64,000 nt of DNA from Liquorilactobacillus mali KCTC 3596 = DSM 20444 (GTDB taxonomy: Bacteria > Bacillota > Bacilli > Lactobacillales > Lactobacillaceae). The notes below the pieces were generated by a model, which searched no databases, had not been told where the DNA came from, and saw nothing but the letters and a program-made list of their open reading frames with translations. The stretch is from NCBI RefSeq assembly GCF_000260415.1, contig NZ_BACP01000033.1, positions 1-64,000 on the forward strand. The letters are read 5' to 3'. Below, piece after piece: positions 17,803 through 26,685 of the stretch. The position numbers and the translations under genes were made by a program. How positions within the stretch are numbered: position 1 is the stretch's first letter; every line of letters starts with the position of its first letter.

Positions 17803-18665
17803 TTCTTAGTCTCCTCCATATTAGTAAGATTAACGAAGAGTTTTTGCAAATCCATCCGCTCAACAGAAACAGTATCTGGCAAAATCCGATTATCATCCAA
17901 ATTACCATAAACATAATTTCCATGAATGCTTCCAAGATTCTCTTTACCTATTATATTGAGGCCACGACAATAATCATCAACATCTTTTTGCGGTCCAGCT
18001 ATCAAATATGCCTTCTTTAATACATCTTCGACATCACCATCAATCACAATCTCGCCATGACAAAGAATAAAGACATGCTCGAGTATATTTGTGATTTCTT
18101 CAATGAGATGCGTTGATATTATAAACGTTTTTTGCGTTTTGACATAATTATCAAGCAGTTCACGATAGAACAATTCACGATGGTTAGCATCCAATCCCAA
18201 GATCGGTTCATCTAAAAAAATGTATCTTGCAGGGACAGTCAAAGCAATGATTAACTTAAAAATGCTTCGATAACCTGTTGATAATTTACCAAATTTTTGT
18301 TTTACATCTAAACCAAACTTGTCAGCTAATTCATTAGCATAATCATAATTGAATGAACCATAAAAAAGTTCAGTCAATTTGAAAATTTTCTCAATCTTCG
18401 TTCCTTCAGGATAGAGATTACGTTCACTCATCAAATAAATTTGGCCTAGTGCCTCATCAAGGTCAAAAACACTTTTACCATCCAATAATACATTACCAGA
18501 ATCTGAAAATATTCGATTGGCCATGATACTTAGTAAAGTACTTTTCCCAGCACCATTTCGTCCAAGAAGACCATATATCTTTCCAGGTTCCAATTCAAAA
18601 TTGACGTCGGATAGGATTTTCTTTTTATTAAAACTTTTTTGAATATTCTTAACTTCAATTCCCAT
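17799..18665 (-). CDS. ABC transporter ATP-binding protein (YtrB-like)
   Basis: 288 residues. Walker A GRNGAGKST (about 34-42), Q-loop region LMSERNLY, a degenerate signature LSTGYRS in place of LSGGQ, Walker B IFLDEPILGLD, H-loop STHL. The C-terminal ~80 residues form an accessory domain. The LSTGYRS signature is characteristic of YtrB/YxlF-like ATPases. ATG 18665 is chosen; a TTG at 18674 overlaps the GntR stop codon. Sits between the GntR regulator and the permease. Confidence 0.88.
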   Translation of the reverse strand: MGIEVKNIQKSFNKKKILSDVNFELEPGKIYGLLGRNGAGKSTLLSIMANRIFSDSGNVLLDGKSVFDLDEALGQIYLMSERNLYPEGTKIEKIFKLTELFYGSFNYDYANELADKFGLDVKQKFGKLSTGYRSIFKLIIALTVPARYIFLDEPILGLDANHRELFYRELLDNYVKTQKTFIISTHLIEEITNILEHVFILCHGEIVIDGDVEDVLKKAYLIAGPQKDVDDYCRGLNIIGKENLGSIHGNYVYGNLDDNRILPDTVSVERMDLQKLFVNLTNMEETKK

Positions 18666-18670
18666 ATCAA

Positions 18671-19033
18671 TCAAAACCCCCGTTTGATTAAATCTAGTAG
18701 CTCTTCCTTTGATATCTGTAACCTTTTAGCTTCATCAACAACCTGAACAATTTCATCTTGGTAAAATAATTCTCGTCGTTTCCTTACAAGTTTTTCGTAT
18801 GCACCTTGAGCAACAAACATCCCAATCCCGCGCTTTTTTTCAACCAAGCCGTCACTTACCAATAGATTAATTCCTTTAAGCACTGTTGCAGGATTGATAT
18901 GAAAATCCCGCGAAATTTCAGTGGTCGAAGGAATCTGTTCTTCTTCGGCATAATTTTTAGTAAAAATAGCTTCCTCAATCTGACTGGCGACCTGCAAATA
19001 GATTGGTTCCGTGCTGTTAAAATTAAAATGCAT
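18671..19033 (-). CDS. GntR-family repressor, YtrA subfamily
   Basis: 120 residues, which is the YtrA-subfamily length. The winged helix (about 10-75) has PIYLQVASQIEEAI, IPSTTEISRDFHINPATV and LEKKRGIGMFV-like elements; a short dimerisation helix pair follows. The frame opens at 19087, but ATG 19033 has GAGGTG upstream and begins at the expected residue. It lies inside the ABC operon and very likely represses it through the dyad at 21692-21713; this is inference from family behaviour and position. Confidence 0.9.
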   Translation of the reverse strand: MHFNFNSTEPIYLQVASQIEEAIFTKNYAEEEQIPSTTEISRDFHINPATVLKGINLLVSDGLVEKKRGIGMFVAQGAYEKLVRKRRELFYQDEIVQVVDEAKRLQISKEELLDLIKRGF

Positions 19034-19093
19034 CTTTTTCACCTCATCATCATCAACCGTAAACTCAAGGATACTAACTTTTGCCATTAATTG

Positions 19094-20887
19094 TCAAATC
19101 TTCCTTAGTACAATCCTTTGATACATGAAGAGCACTATGAAATAGTATAGCAGGTACAAAACAGCAAATATCATAAACGGCAGCCAAATACCATAGTATG
19201 GATTAATCAGTATTCCTTTAAACAAGTTCAAACCAATTAAGACGTGCACAACACCTACAATTGCCGGTAAAACAAACAATATTCCAATTTCCTTAGCAAT
19301 TGCTCCTTGCAGTAACGACTTACGCACACCTAATTTAGCTAACATTGCATACCTTCTGACATCTTCAAATGCACCTGAGAGAATTTTAAACATCAAGCAG
19401 CTTGCTAACATTGCCAAAAAAGCAATTCCAAGGAAGATTCCCATAAACTCTAGTCCGGAATAAAGCGGCTTTACTACATAAATTTTTGCATCATAGTTTC
19501 CCTGAATCGCATCTGTCCTATCTTTCTGTTTACTTTTTGCATATTCAAGATTTGAAATTTGTGAAAGGATACTCTGTGAATCATGTGTATCTTTTGCTCT
19601 AAAGAATAAAGCAGTCTTTTTTTGCCCCTGAATTGCAGCAAATTTTTGTGCATCTACGAGCACGACTTGCTTGTTAGGCTGTATGCTCTCTGTAAACATC
19701 TGCAATGGATAGCTGTCTTTTTTGAGTTCAGCAATGCTTAACTTTGTATAGCTTGAAGTAAAACTTTTACTATCAAATTTAACAGTTTGGAATGGCTGGT
19801 TTTCAAACTGTGTTTCTTCGAAATAAACAGCATTTCCTGAAACTTTATATGAATAACTTGATTGTCGTTCAACATCTAATTTTTTTATTAAAGTCCGCTG
19901 TTTCGAAGTTGGCTGGAATAGGCCAAAGGTATATGCAGTTTGTGTTTCTGCCGTCTTGTCTGTAATATTATTGAAACCAATACCTGTTGTTATCGCACCA
20001 AGTGCCAGTGCCAATAGCATCGTAACTACTGTTAAAATTTTGGTATAGTCGTGTATTCGAAACTCTAGTTGCCCCAAAGTAAATCCATTTAAGTTTTTCT
20101 TTGCTAACTTTGTTTTACGTAACAAACTAATTCCAACTGTCACAATCGAATTGAAAACAAAAAATGTTCCAAAGGTGATTGTAAATAAACTAATTGGAAT
20201 GGTTTTGACCCCATATTTAGCTGCATTTAGGATTACCCCATATCCAATCGTAAGCAAAATAATACCAATTAGAGCCTGGATAAACTGCATCCACATAGGA
20301 AGTTGTTTTTTTGCAGCTTTTTGCTGGCTCTTTAATAATTTGAGTGCAGGTTTCCTTGTCATTAAGAAAGTATTGTAGACTGCTGCCAAGAAGAATAGTC
20401 CAAGATAAAGAATGAAGGTCCAAAGAATCGCTTTCCACCAAATGGGTGCATAATATCTTGCAGTTAAGCCTAAAGACTTAATAACGATGTTTTGCATTCC
20501 TGTGCTCAATACAATGCCAACAATAACACCGACGACTGTCGATAAAAAACCAATCAGCATTGTTTCTATCCAAATTAGTTGTCCAATTTTCCCCTTGCGT
20601 GCTCCCAACATCATGAATAATCCATAATCTCTTTGCCGCATACTTAACAAGAAATTGTTCGCATAGTTAATATATACAAGTGTGATCAACGTTAATAAGA
20701 CAGAACCAAAGGTAAATATATATCCTATTATGCTAACTATTGCACCATTTTCTTTCAAGTATCTTCCATTCGTAGAAAGTGTCTCAAACAAATAAAAAAT
20801 GGAACTTGAAATTACCAATCCTGAAAAAAGTACTAAGTAATCTTTCCAACGATTTTTAATACCATTTACCGCTAACTTTTGTAGCAT
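19094..20887 (-). CDS. BceB-like ABC transporter permease (FtsX type)
   Basis: 597 residues with about ten helices. Helices 1-4 and 5-6 carry FtsX units (YGLFMMLGARKGKIGQL). A large extracytoplasmic domain (about 305-490) lies before TM8-10, which end in RRYAMLAKLGVRKSLL. This is the BceB/VraG layout for peptide-antibiotic detoxification and sensing. ATG 20887 follows a GGGGG ribosome site; GTG 20902 is less likely. No BceRS two-component system is beside it; instead a GntR gene follows 60 bases later, so control is probably by repression. Confidence 0.87.
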   Translation of the reverse strand: MLQKLAVNGIKNRWKDYLVLFSGLVISSSIFYLFETLSTNGRYLKENGAIVSIIGYIFTFGSVLLTLITLVYINYANNFLLSMRQRDYGLFMMLGARKGKIGQLIWIETMLIGFLSTVVGVIVGIVLSTGMQNIVIKSLGLTARYYAPIWWKAILWTFILYLGLFFLAAVYNTFLMTRKPALKLLKSQQKAAKKQLPMWMQFIQALIGIILLTIGYGVILNAAKYGVKTIPISLFTITFGTFFVFNSIVTVGISLLRKTKLAKKNLNGFTLGQLEFRIHDYTKILTVVTMLLALALGAITTGIGFNNITDKTAETQTAYTFGLFQPTSKQRTLIKKLDVERQSSYSYKVSGNAVYFEETQFENQPFQTVKFDSKSFTSSYTKLSIAELKKDSYPLQMFTESIQPNKQVVLVDAQKFAAIQGQKKTALFFRAKDTHDSQSILSQISNLEYAKSKQKDRTDAIQGNYDAKIYVVKPLYSGLEFMGIFLGIAFLAMLASCLMFKILSGAFEDVRRYAMLAKLGVRKSLLQGAIAKEIGILFVLPAIVGVVHVLIGLNLFKGILINPYYGIWLPFMIFAVLYLLYYFIVLFMYQRIVLRKI

Positions 20888-20904
20888 TAATTTTTCCCCC
20901 ACTC

Positions 20905-21663
20905 TTATTGCTCAAATGTTCCTAAGAGATCTAGGACCTCTTGGTAAAAATTACTCCGATTTTGATTATCTTCTCTGATTAGTTCACGTTCAATTCTGCC
21001 ATCTTTAATAAAAATTATTCTTTTGCAAAAGCTCGCTGAAAAGGCATCATGGGTAACCATCAAAATTGAAGTTCCCATATTTTTATTAACTTCTGACATA
21101 AGCTCCAATAATTCACGGGCGGATTTTGAATCAAGTGCTCCCGTTGGTTCATCACCAAATAAAATTGCTGGATTATGTACCAAGGCTCGCGCACACGCAA
21201 CTCTTTGCTTTTGTCCACCGGAAAGTTCACTTGGATAATTTTTTAATAACTCAAAGATGCCAAGTTCACTAGCAACCTTTGTTATAATCGCATCAATCTT
21301 CTTAGCCGAGACTCCTTGCAAAGATAGCGGCAAGCCTATATTTTCTGCAGCAGTTAAATTCTCAAGAAGATTAAAGTCCTGAAAGATGAAACCGATTCTA
21401 CTAGCACGAAAATCAGCAAGTGCATTTCCTTTTAACTTTGCTATTTCTTCGCCCTTTATCTTTACTGAACCACTAGTTGGCCTATCAAAAGTCGCAAGCA
21501 TATTCAAAAGGGTTGTTTTTCCAGAACCAGAGGCTCCCATAATCCCCACAAATTCTCCATCTTTGACACTAAAATTAACTGCTTTTAATGCTTCATATTG
21601 TTTTTCATTCTTTTTACCGTATATTTTTCTCAGATTATTGACTTCGATAATTGTTTCTTGCAT
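20905..21663 (-). CDS. BceA-like ABC transporter ATP-binding protein
   Basis: 252-residue ATPase: Walker A GASGSGKTT (about 41-49), Q-loop FQDFNLL, signature LSGGQKQR, Walker B ILFGDEPTGALD, H-loop VTHD. First gene of the five-gene operon; the permease begins 17 bases after its stop. AGGAGATAAGG precedes the ATG. Sequence class and gene order fit BceA-type peptide transporters, but the ligand is not deducible. Confidence 0.92.
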   Translation of the reverse strand: MQETIIEVNNLRKIYGKKNEKQYEALKAVNFSVKDGEFVGIMGASGSGKTTLLNMLATFDRPTSGSVKIKGEEIAKLKGNALADFRASRIGFIFQDFNLLENLTAAENIGLPLSLQGVSAKKIDAIITKVASELGIFELLKNYPSELSGGQKQRVACARALVHNPAILFGDEPTGALDSKSARELLELMSEVNKNMGTSILMVTHDAFSASFCKRIIFIKDGRIERELIREDNQNRSNFYQEVLDLLGTFEQ

Positions 21664-21691
21664 CCTTATCTCCTCCGTTTTTTGTTAATTG

Positions 21692-21713
21692 GTTAATTAC
21701 TTACGCAACTAAC
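21692..21713. promoter_or_regulatory. Candidate operator of the YtrA-type repressor
   Basis: A 22-bp imperfect dyad: GTTAATTACTT on the left and ACGCAACTAAC on the right, matching each other's complement at most positions. It starts at the downstream edge of the -10 box of the operon promoter, the ideal place for a repressor. Confidence 0.6.
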
Positions 21714-21740
21714 CATATCACTAACAAGCTGTTGAGTCAA
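21712..21740 (-). promoter_or_regulatory. Promoter of the five-gene ABC/GntR operon
   Basis: Minus-strand TTGACT (21735-21740) and TATGGT (21712-21717) with 17-base spacing, about 50 bases before the first ATG. Confidence 0.75.
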
Positions 21741-21790
21741 TCACGAAAAAAACTTAAATCAGAAATTCTAAATTTTATTGTCAGAAACCA

Positions 21791-21824
21791 AAAAAGCAAG
21801 ACATGTAAGTATGTCCTGCTTTTT
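21791..21824 (-). terminator. Terminator of the NatAB-like operon
   Basis: AAAAAGCAAGACAT with ATGTCCTGCTTTTT around a GTAAGT loop, just after the permease stop (21846). Nearly symmetric, so it could act in both directions. Confidence 0.88.
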
Positions 21825-21845
21825 ATCGCAATAAATCTCAAATAA

Positions 21846-23066
21846 TTATTTAATTTTACTTGCTCGCTTGAAACTGTTGATAATACCAACATCATCTGTC
21901 TGTAAAATTAATCCTGAATACAACCTGCCAACATACATTGCCAAGCCAAAAGTTGCTGTTAACAATATCAACAACGATGATCCCACTTGAATAAGACTAA
22001 CATTACTGTATATCAAGCGCATTGGCATAAAGAATGATGAGATAAACGGAATAAAGGATGCAACTTTTACAATAACATTATTCGCATTTTGACCAAATAC
22101 CAATGATCCGACAAATCCAACTAAGACAACATAAATCACTGGTTGAACTGCCTTTGAGGTATCTTCGGGACGAACAACAAGTGCCCCGCATAATGCTGCC
22201 AAAATTGTAAAAATGATTACACCCAACAAAACATAAATCAAATTAATCGATAACAGATTACTTACTACTTTACCAATCATTGTATTATATTCTGCAAACA
22301 TTTTTTTTGAAGTTTCCAGTTTTGGTAAAATCAGATACATGGCTCCCCCACCAATCAGATAAATCAAAAGATGTGTTGCAATCACAGCAAAAGTTCCAAG
22401 GATTTTACCGTAAAAATACCTTTGGGCTGGCATGCTAGAAAACACCATTTCCATAATTTTTGTTCCCTTTTCCGATGCAATATCTTGTGCTACCGTTGTT
22501 GTATAAGTAATCAAGATAAAATACATTAAAAAAATAGTAATTGTGAACGAAATGGTTTTTATCGTTTCGTCCGACACTCCTTTTTTGGATACCTGCTGTT
22601 CTAGAATTGACTGTCTTGCAAGTGCTTTTAGTTGTCCTTGTGTCAGCTGTGCTTTTTGCACATTTAAGCTCTGCTGATTTGCCTGCAGTATTTGCTGAAA
22701 ATTAGATTTTTGTGTAGTACTGAGCTTTTCTTTCCCAACATATCTAGCCACCAATTGACTATCATTTTGATTGACTACCAAATAACCCTTTATCTTTTCT
22801 TTCGTCAATGCATTTCGAGCACTCTTTTGCGAGTGATACTTAAGTGTTATCTCGTCCTTATCATACCTTAGCTGTTTAGCTATTTTCTTATTAGTTGAAA
22901 CAATTGCAATCTGATCGCTGCTACTCTCGCCGAATGTACTACTTAAATAACCAAATCCAAATGAAATAAAGATAAATATAAAAGGTGATATTACGAGTAA
23001 AATAAAACTCCAGCTCTTAACTTGTCTTCTATATGTCTCCATAAGAACTAATAAAATCTGTTTCAT
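21846..23066 (-). CDS. ABC transporter permease, NatB/YhaP-like
   Basis: 406 residues. TM1 (about 20-42) is followed by a long extracytoplasmic region (about 45-175) and five to six C-terminal helices, with the EKGTKIMEMVFSSMPAQRYFYGKI segment typical of ABC-2 permeases of the NatB/YhaP group. Such systems export Na+ or unknown small molecules. Adjacent ATPase gene ends one base upstream (23068), so the two are one unit. Confidence 0.87.
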   Translation of the reverse strand: MKQILLVLMETYRRQVKSWSFILLVISPFIFIFISFGFGYLSSTFGESSSDQIAIVSTNKKIAKQLRYDKDEITLKYHSQKSARNALTKEKIKGYLVVNQNDSQLVARYVGKEKLSTTQKSNFQQILQANQQSLNVQKAQLTQGQLKALARQSILEQQVSKKGVSDETIKTISFTITIFLMYFILITYTTTVAQDIASEKGTKIMEMVFSSMPAQRYFYGKILGTFAVIATHLLIYLIGGGAMYLILPKLETSKKMFAEYNTMIGKVVSNLLSINLIYVLLGVIIFTILAALCGALVVRPEDTSKAVQPVIYVVLVGFVGSLVFGQNANNVIVKVASFIPFISSFFMPMRLIYSNVSLIQVGSSLLILLTATFGLAMYVGRLYSGLILQTDDVGIINSFKRASKIK

Positions 23067-23067
23067 C

Positions 23068-23955
23068 TCATTTACCCGCCTTCATTTTAAATATTTCATT
23101 CAACGTTGGCGGTTGCTGATCAAAGGTTTTTACATAATGTCCGCCCGTAACTTCATTAAATATTTCTTTACCGTATTTTTCATCTTCAATATCTAAGCGA
23201 TACGTTCCAAATTTAGTTTTTTCCACAGCTGTCACATGGGCCAAGTTTTGGAGTTTTTCTTGTGTCATTTCAGTTTGTACAAAAATTCTGGTACTTCCGA
23301 AACTAAGACGTAGCGCTTGAATCTCACCATCTAAAACTACTTGTCCAGTGCTAATCATTACAAGTTTGTCACAAAGTTCCTCAACGTTAGTCATGTCGTG
23401 ATCGGAAAAAATAATTGTTGCGCCTCGTTTCTTTTCAGCTAAAATGACTTCCTTTAATAAATCAGTATTAACAGGATCCAAACCGCTGAAGGGTTCATCC
23501 AAAATTATTAACATTGGCTGATGAATTAGCGTACATATTAATTGTATCTTTTGCTGATTTCCTTTAGATAGGCTCTTTATCTTATCATCTATTTTACCTT
23601 TAACCTCAAGCTTATCCATCCATTTGAGCAGTTCTTTTCGTGTGACTTTTGCAGCCATACCTTTCAAACTTGCCAGAAATCTGACTTGTTGAAAAACCGT
23701 CAATTTGGGCATTAGGCTTCTTTCTTCTGGTAAGTAACCTATACTTTTATATGTTTTATCCGTGATTTGATCATCCTCGAATACTATCGAACCGTCAGAT
23801 TTAACAAAGTTCAAAATACTATGAAAAATTGTTGTTTTTCCTGCTCCGTTCTTACCAATCAATCCAGTAATCTCGCCCGATTCTGCAGAGAAACTAATAT
23901 CTCTCAAGACCTGCTTGTTACCAAAACTCTTACTTAAATGAACTAATTTTAACAT
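23068..23955 (-). CDS. ABC transporter ATP-binding protein, NatA/YhaQ-like
   Basis: 295 residues. Walker A GKNGAGKTT (about 37-45), signature LSKGNQQKIQ (the K/N variant common in ABC-2 ATPases), Walker B LIILDEPFSGLDP, H-loop SDHD. A C-terminal domain of about 80 residues follows. Operon with the permease. AGGGGAGAG precedes the ATG. Confidence 0.9.
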   Translation of the reverse strand: MLKLVHLSKSFGNKQVLRDISFSAESGEITGLIGKNGAGKTTIFHSILNFVKSDGSIVFEDDQITDKTYKSIGYLPEERSLMPKLTVFQQVRFLASLKGMAAKVTRKELLKWMDKLEVKGKIDDKIKSLSKGNQQKIQLICTLIHQPMLIILDEPFSGLDPVNTDLLKEVILAEKKRGATIIFSDHDMTNVEELCDKLVMISTGQVVLDGEIQALRLSFGSTRIFVQTEMTQEKLQNLAHVTAVEKTKFGTYRLDIEDEKYGKEIFNEVTGGHYVKTFDQQPPTLNEIFKMKAGK

Positions 23956-24019
23956 CCACTCTCCCCTTACCCCTAAATATTATGTATCTTTCACACTATA
24001 CCAATAACTAGGCTTCTTT

Positions 24020-24910
24020 TCACTCGTTTTTAATAAGTGTTCCCCTAATGTTGTCTAGAATAGCCTGTTGCAATTTATTGAAAACATGTGACCGTCGATA
24101 AGCAATACTCGTTACAAACATGGGAACATCTGTATCCAGCAATTCAACTTTGACAATATCTTTACGTGTGGGGTTCACAACTGCTGTCAAGAAACCTATT
24201 CCAACTCCATCAGCAATCAGGTTCATCAAACTGTGTGTACCATTCGACCTGAAAACAATGTGCGGTCGAAAATGGTTACGTGCAGCAAGCAAATCAAATG
24301 CATGATTATGCACAAATCCATTTTTGAACAACACAAAATCTTCACCTCTTAGATCTTTGAACCATACCTTTCTCTTTTGCGCCAATGGATGGTTTCTAGC
24401 TACAAATATCTCAAAGGGTTGGCGATCAAACTCCTCTGTCATAATTAATTCATCACTTAATGGATCAATTGAGCCTAGCAATGCCATGTCAATTTCGCCA
24501 TTTTGTAGTGCTTTCAAAGTTGTTCTTGAACCATATTCCATTGTCTGAATCTTGTCTAATAAACCAACTTTTTTTAAGTTTTTAGCAACTTTTGGAAAAT
24601 AATTATTTTCAATAATAGGTGGTAGTCCCATTGACAACATTTTTAGCCGACTACTCGTAATTTCTTTTTGAGCCAAATTATAGTGAAGCAGCATTCTCTT
24701 AGCATGATTTAATAGCTGCGCACCACTATCAGTTATCAATAATCCTCCTTGGGCGCGGTGCCTGATAATTAAGCGCGAATTCACTTCTTCCTCCAATCTT
24801 TTTAGTGCAAAAGTAATTGTTGGTTGGCTAACCCCAAATTCTTGTGCAACTTTTGAAAAATTTTTAATTTCTGTCAGCCTTATAAAATATTCAAGATCCC
24901 TCGTATTCAT
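24020..24910 (-). CDS. mleR: LysR-family regulator of malolactic genes
   Basis: 296 residues: N-terminal winged helix (1-60) with FSKVAQEFGVSQPTITFALKRLEEE, then a periplasmic-binding-like effector domain. Divergent from mleS with 139 bases between starts, the arrangement of mleR/mleS in Lactococcus and lactobacilli, where MleR activates in response to L-malate. The frame opens at 24955; ATG 24910 with GGGAGGGAGGGG upstream is chosen. Gene identity rests on family plus position. Confidence 0.88.
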   Translation of the reverse strand: MNTRDLEYFIRLTEIKNFSKVAQEFGVSQPTITFALKRLEEEVNSRLIIRHRAQGGLLITDSGAQLLNHAKRMLLHYNLAQKEITSSRLKMLSMGLPPIIENNYFPKVAKNLKKVGLLDKIQTMEYGSRTTLKALQNGEIDMALLGSIDPLSDELIMTEEFDRQPFEIFVARNHPLAQKRKVWFKDLRGEDFVLFKNGFVHNHAFDLLAARNHFRPHIVFRSNGTHSLMNLIADGVGIGFLTAVVNPTRKDIVKVELLDTDVPMFVTSIAYRRSHVFNKLQQAILDNIRGTLIKNE

Positions 24911-24985
24911 AAAAAGCCCCTCCCTCCCTTGATAAAACAGCATTCTAAAACTCATTATAAGAAATTATTATTAAAAAAATATTTT

Positions 24986-25015
24986 TTGACTATAAAAAAC
25001 CAATAGATCTATTCT
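24986..25015 (+). promoter_or_regulatory. Candidate mleS promoter with palindrome
   Basis: TTGACT (24986-24991) and TATTCT (25010-25015), 18-base spacing. A perfect 12-bp palindrome AATAGATCTATT (25002-25013) overlaps the -10 box and could be an MleR contact site. Confidence 0.5.
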
Positions 25016-25049
25016 ATGTATATCTTAACAAAAGGAAGGTCTAAATAAC

Positions 25050-26669
25050 ATGGGAATGAATATTTTAAATGATCCGTTCAAAAACAAAGGTACAGCTTTT
25101 ACATTGGAAGAACGTAAAGAACTCGGCTTGGAAGGTCTCTTACCTCCATATGTTCAGACACTTGACCAACAAGTTGCTCAAACATATGCACAATTCCAAA
25201 CAAAACCAACTGATCTTGAAAAACGCATGTTTTTAATGGAAATTTTCAATGAAAATCATGTACTTTTCTACAAACTTTTTAGTGAACATGTGGTTGAATT
25301 CATGCCAATTGTCTACGATCCCACGATTGCAGATACGATTGAAAACTACAGTGAATTATATGTACAGTCTCAAAATGCTACTTTCTTATCCATCGATGAT
25401 CCTGATACTATTGAAAACTCACTTAAGAATGCCGCTAATGGCCGCAACATCAGATTAATTGTTGTGACTGATGCCGAAGGAATACTTGGCATCGGTGATT
25501 GGGGAACAAATGGCGTTGATATTGCCGTTGGTAAGCTGATGGTCTACACCGCAGCTGCTGGAATTGATCCTAGTCAGGTATTGCCTGTTGTTTTAGATGC
25601 TGGTACAAACAATGACAAGCTTTTAAAGGATCCGCTTTATCTCGGTAATCATCATAGCCGCATCACCGGTGACAAATATTACGAATTTGTTGATAAGTTT
25701 GTTGAATCTGCTGAACACTTATTCCCAAATCTGTATCTTCACTTTGAAGATTTCGGTCGTGATAACGCTGCTAACTTGCTTAATAAATATAAAGACAAAA
25801 TTACAACGTTCAATGATGATATTCAAGGTACAGGGATCATTACTCTTGCTGGAATCCTTGGTGCATTGAACATCTCCAAGCAAAAAATGACTGATCAAAT
25901 TTATCTTTGCTTTGGTGCCGGTACTGCAGGAGCTGGAATTACAAAACGAATTTATGATGAATTTATTCAAGAAGGATTAAGTGAAGAGGAAGCTCGCAAA
26001 CATTTCTACATGGTCGACAAACAGGGCCTGTTGTTTGATGATGATACAACTTTGACACCAGAACAAAAACCTTTCGCTCGTTCAAAGAGTGAATTTGCTA
26101 ATGCTGATGAATTAACAAACCTTTTGGCAGTCGTAAAAGCAGTTCATCCAACAATTCTTGTTGGTACATCTACACAGCCAGGTGCATTCACAGAAGATGT
26201 CGTTCGCGAAATGGCTGCTCACACTGAGAGGCCTGTTATCTTCCCACTTTCTAACCCAACCAAATTAGCAGAAGCTAAGGCTCATAATTTGATTGAATGG
26301 ACTGAAGGGCGTGCACTTGTTGCTACTGGTATTCCTGCTCCTGATGTTAAATTCAATGGTGTATCATATCATATTGGTCAGGCAAATAATGCTCTCGTGT
26401 ATCCTGGGCTTGGATTAGGTGTGATTGCTTCAACTGCAACAGTATTGAATGACGAAATGATTTCAGCTGCTGCCCATTCACTAGGTGGCATCGTTGACCC
26501 CAAAGAAGCTGGAGCTGCTGTCTTACCTCCTGTTTCAAAACTTGATCGTTTTTCAACCACAGTTGCTCTCGCAGTTGCTGAGAGTGCCAAGATTCAAGGG
26601 TTAACAAGAGAAAAAATAGATGATGTTGCTACTGCCATAAATGATGCCAAATGGGCACCTGAATACTAA
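25050..26669 (+). CDS. mleS: Malolactic enzyme
   Basis: NAD+ and Mn2+-dependent decarboxylation of L-malate to L-lactate and CO2 without release of pyruvate; supplies proton motive force and deacidifies. 539 residues, the family length. Visible: PIVYDP with catalytic Tyr90, GKLMVYT with Lys162, metal ligands HFEDF (233-234) and FNDDIQGTG (256-257), NAD site FGAGTAGAG (288-295), and the PLSNPT and [11 protein letters not shown] segments. Sequence follows the MleS subgroup rather than NADP malic enzymes as far as I can recall. AAAGGAAGG precedes the ATG. Followed by a dicarboxylate transporter after 16 bases. Confidence 0.95.
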   Translation: MGMNILNDPFKNKGTAFTLEERKELGLEGLLPPYVQTLDQQVAQTYAQFQTKPTDLEKRMFLMEIFNENHVLFYKLFSEHVVEFMPIVYDPTIADTIENYSELYVQSQNATFLSIDDPDTIENSLKNAANGRNIRLIVVTDAEGILGIGDWGTNGVDIAVGKLMVYTAAAGIDPSQVLPVVLDAGTNNDKLLKDPLYLGNHHSRITGDKYYEFVDKFVESAEHLFPNLYLHFEDFGRDNAANLLNKYKDKITTFNDDIQGTGIITLAGILGALNISKQKMTDQIYLCFGAGTAGAGITKRIYDEFIQEGLSEEEARKHFYMVDKQGLLFDDDTTLTPEQKPFARSKSEFANADELTNLLAVVKAVHPTILVGTSTQPGAFTEDVVREMAAHTERPVIFPLSNPTKLAEAKAHNLIEWTEGRALVATGIPAPDVKFNGVSYHIGQANNALVYPGLGLGVIASTATVLNDEMISAAAHSLGGIVDPKEAGAAVLPPVSKLDRFSTTVALAVAESAKIQGLTREKIDDVATAINDAKWAPEY

Positions 26670-26685
26670 GGAGGACTTAGGTATC

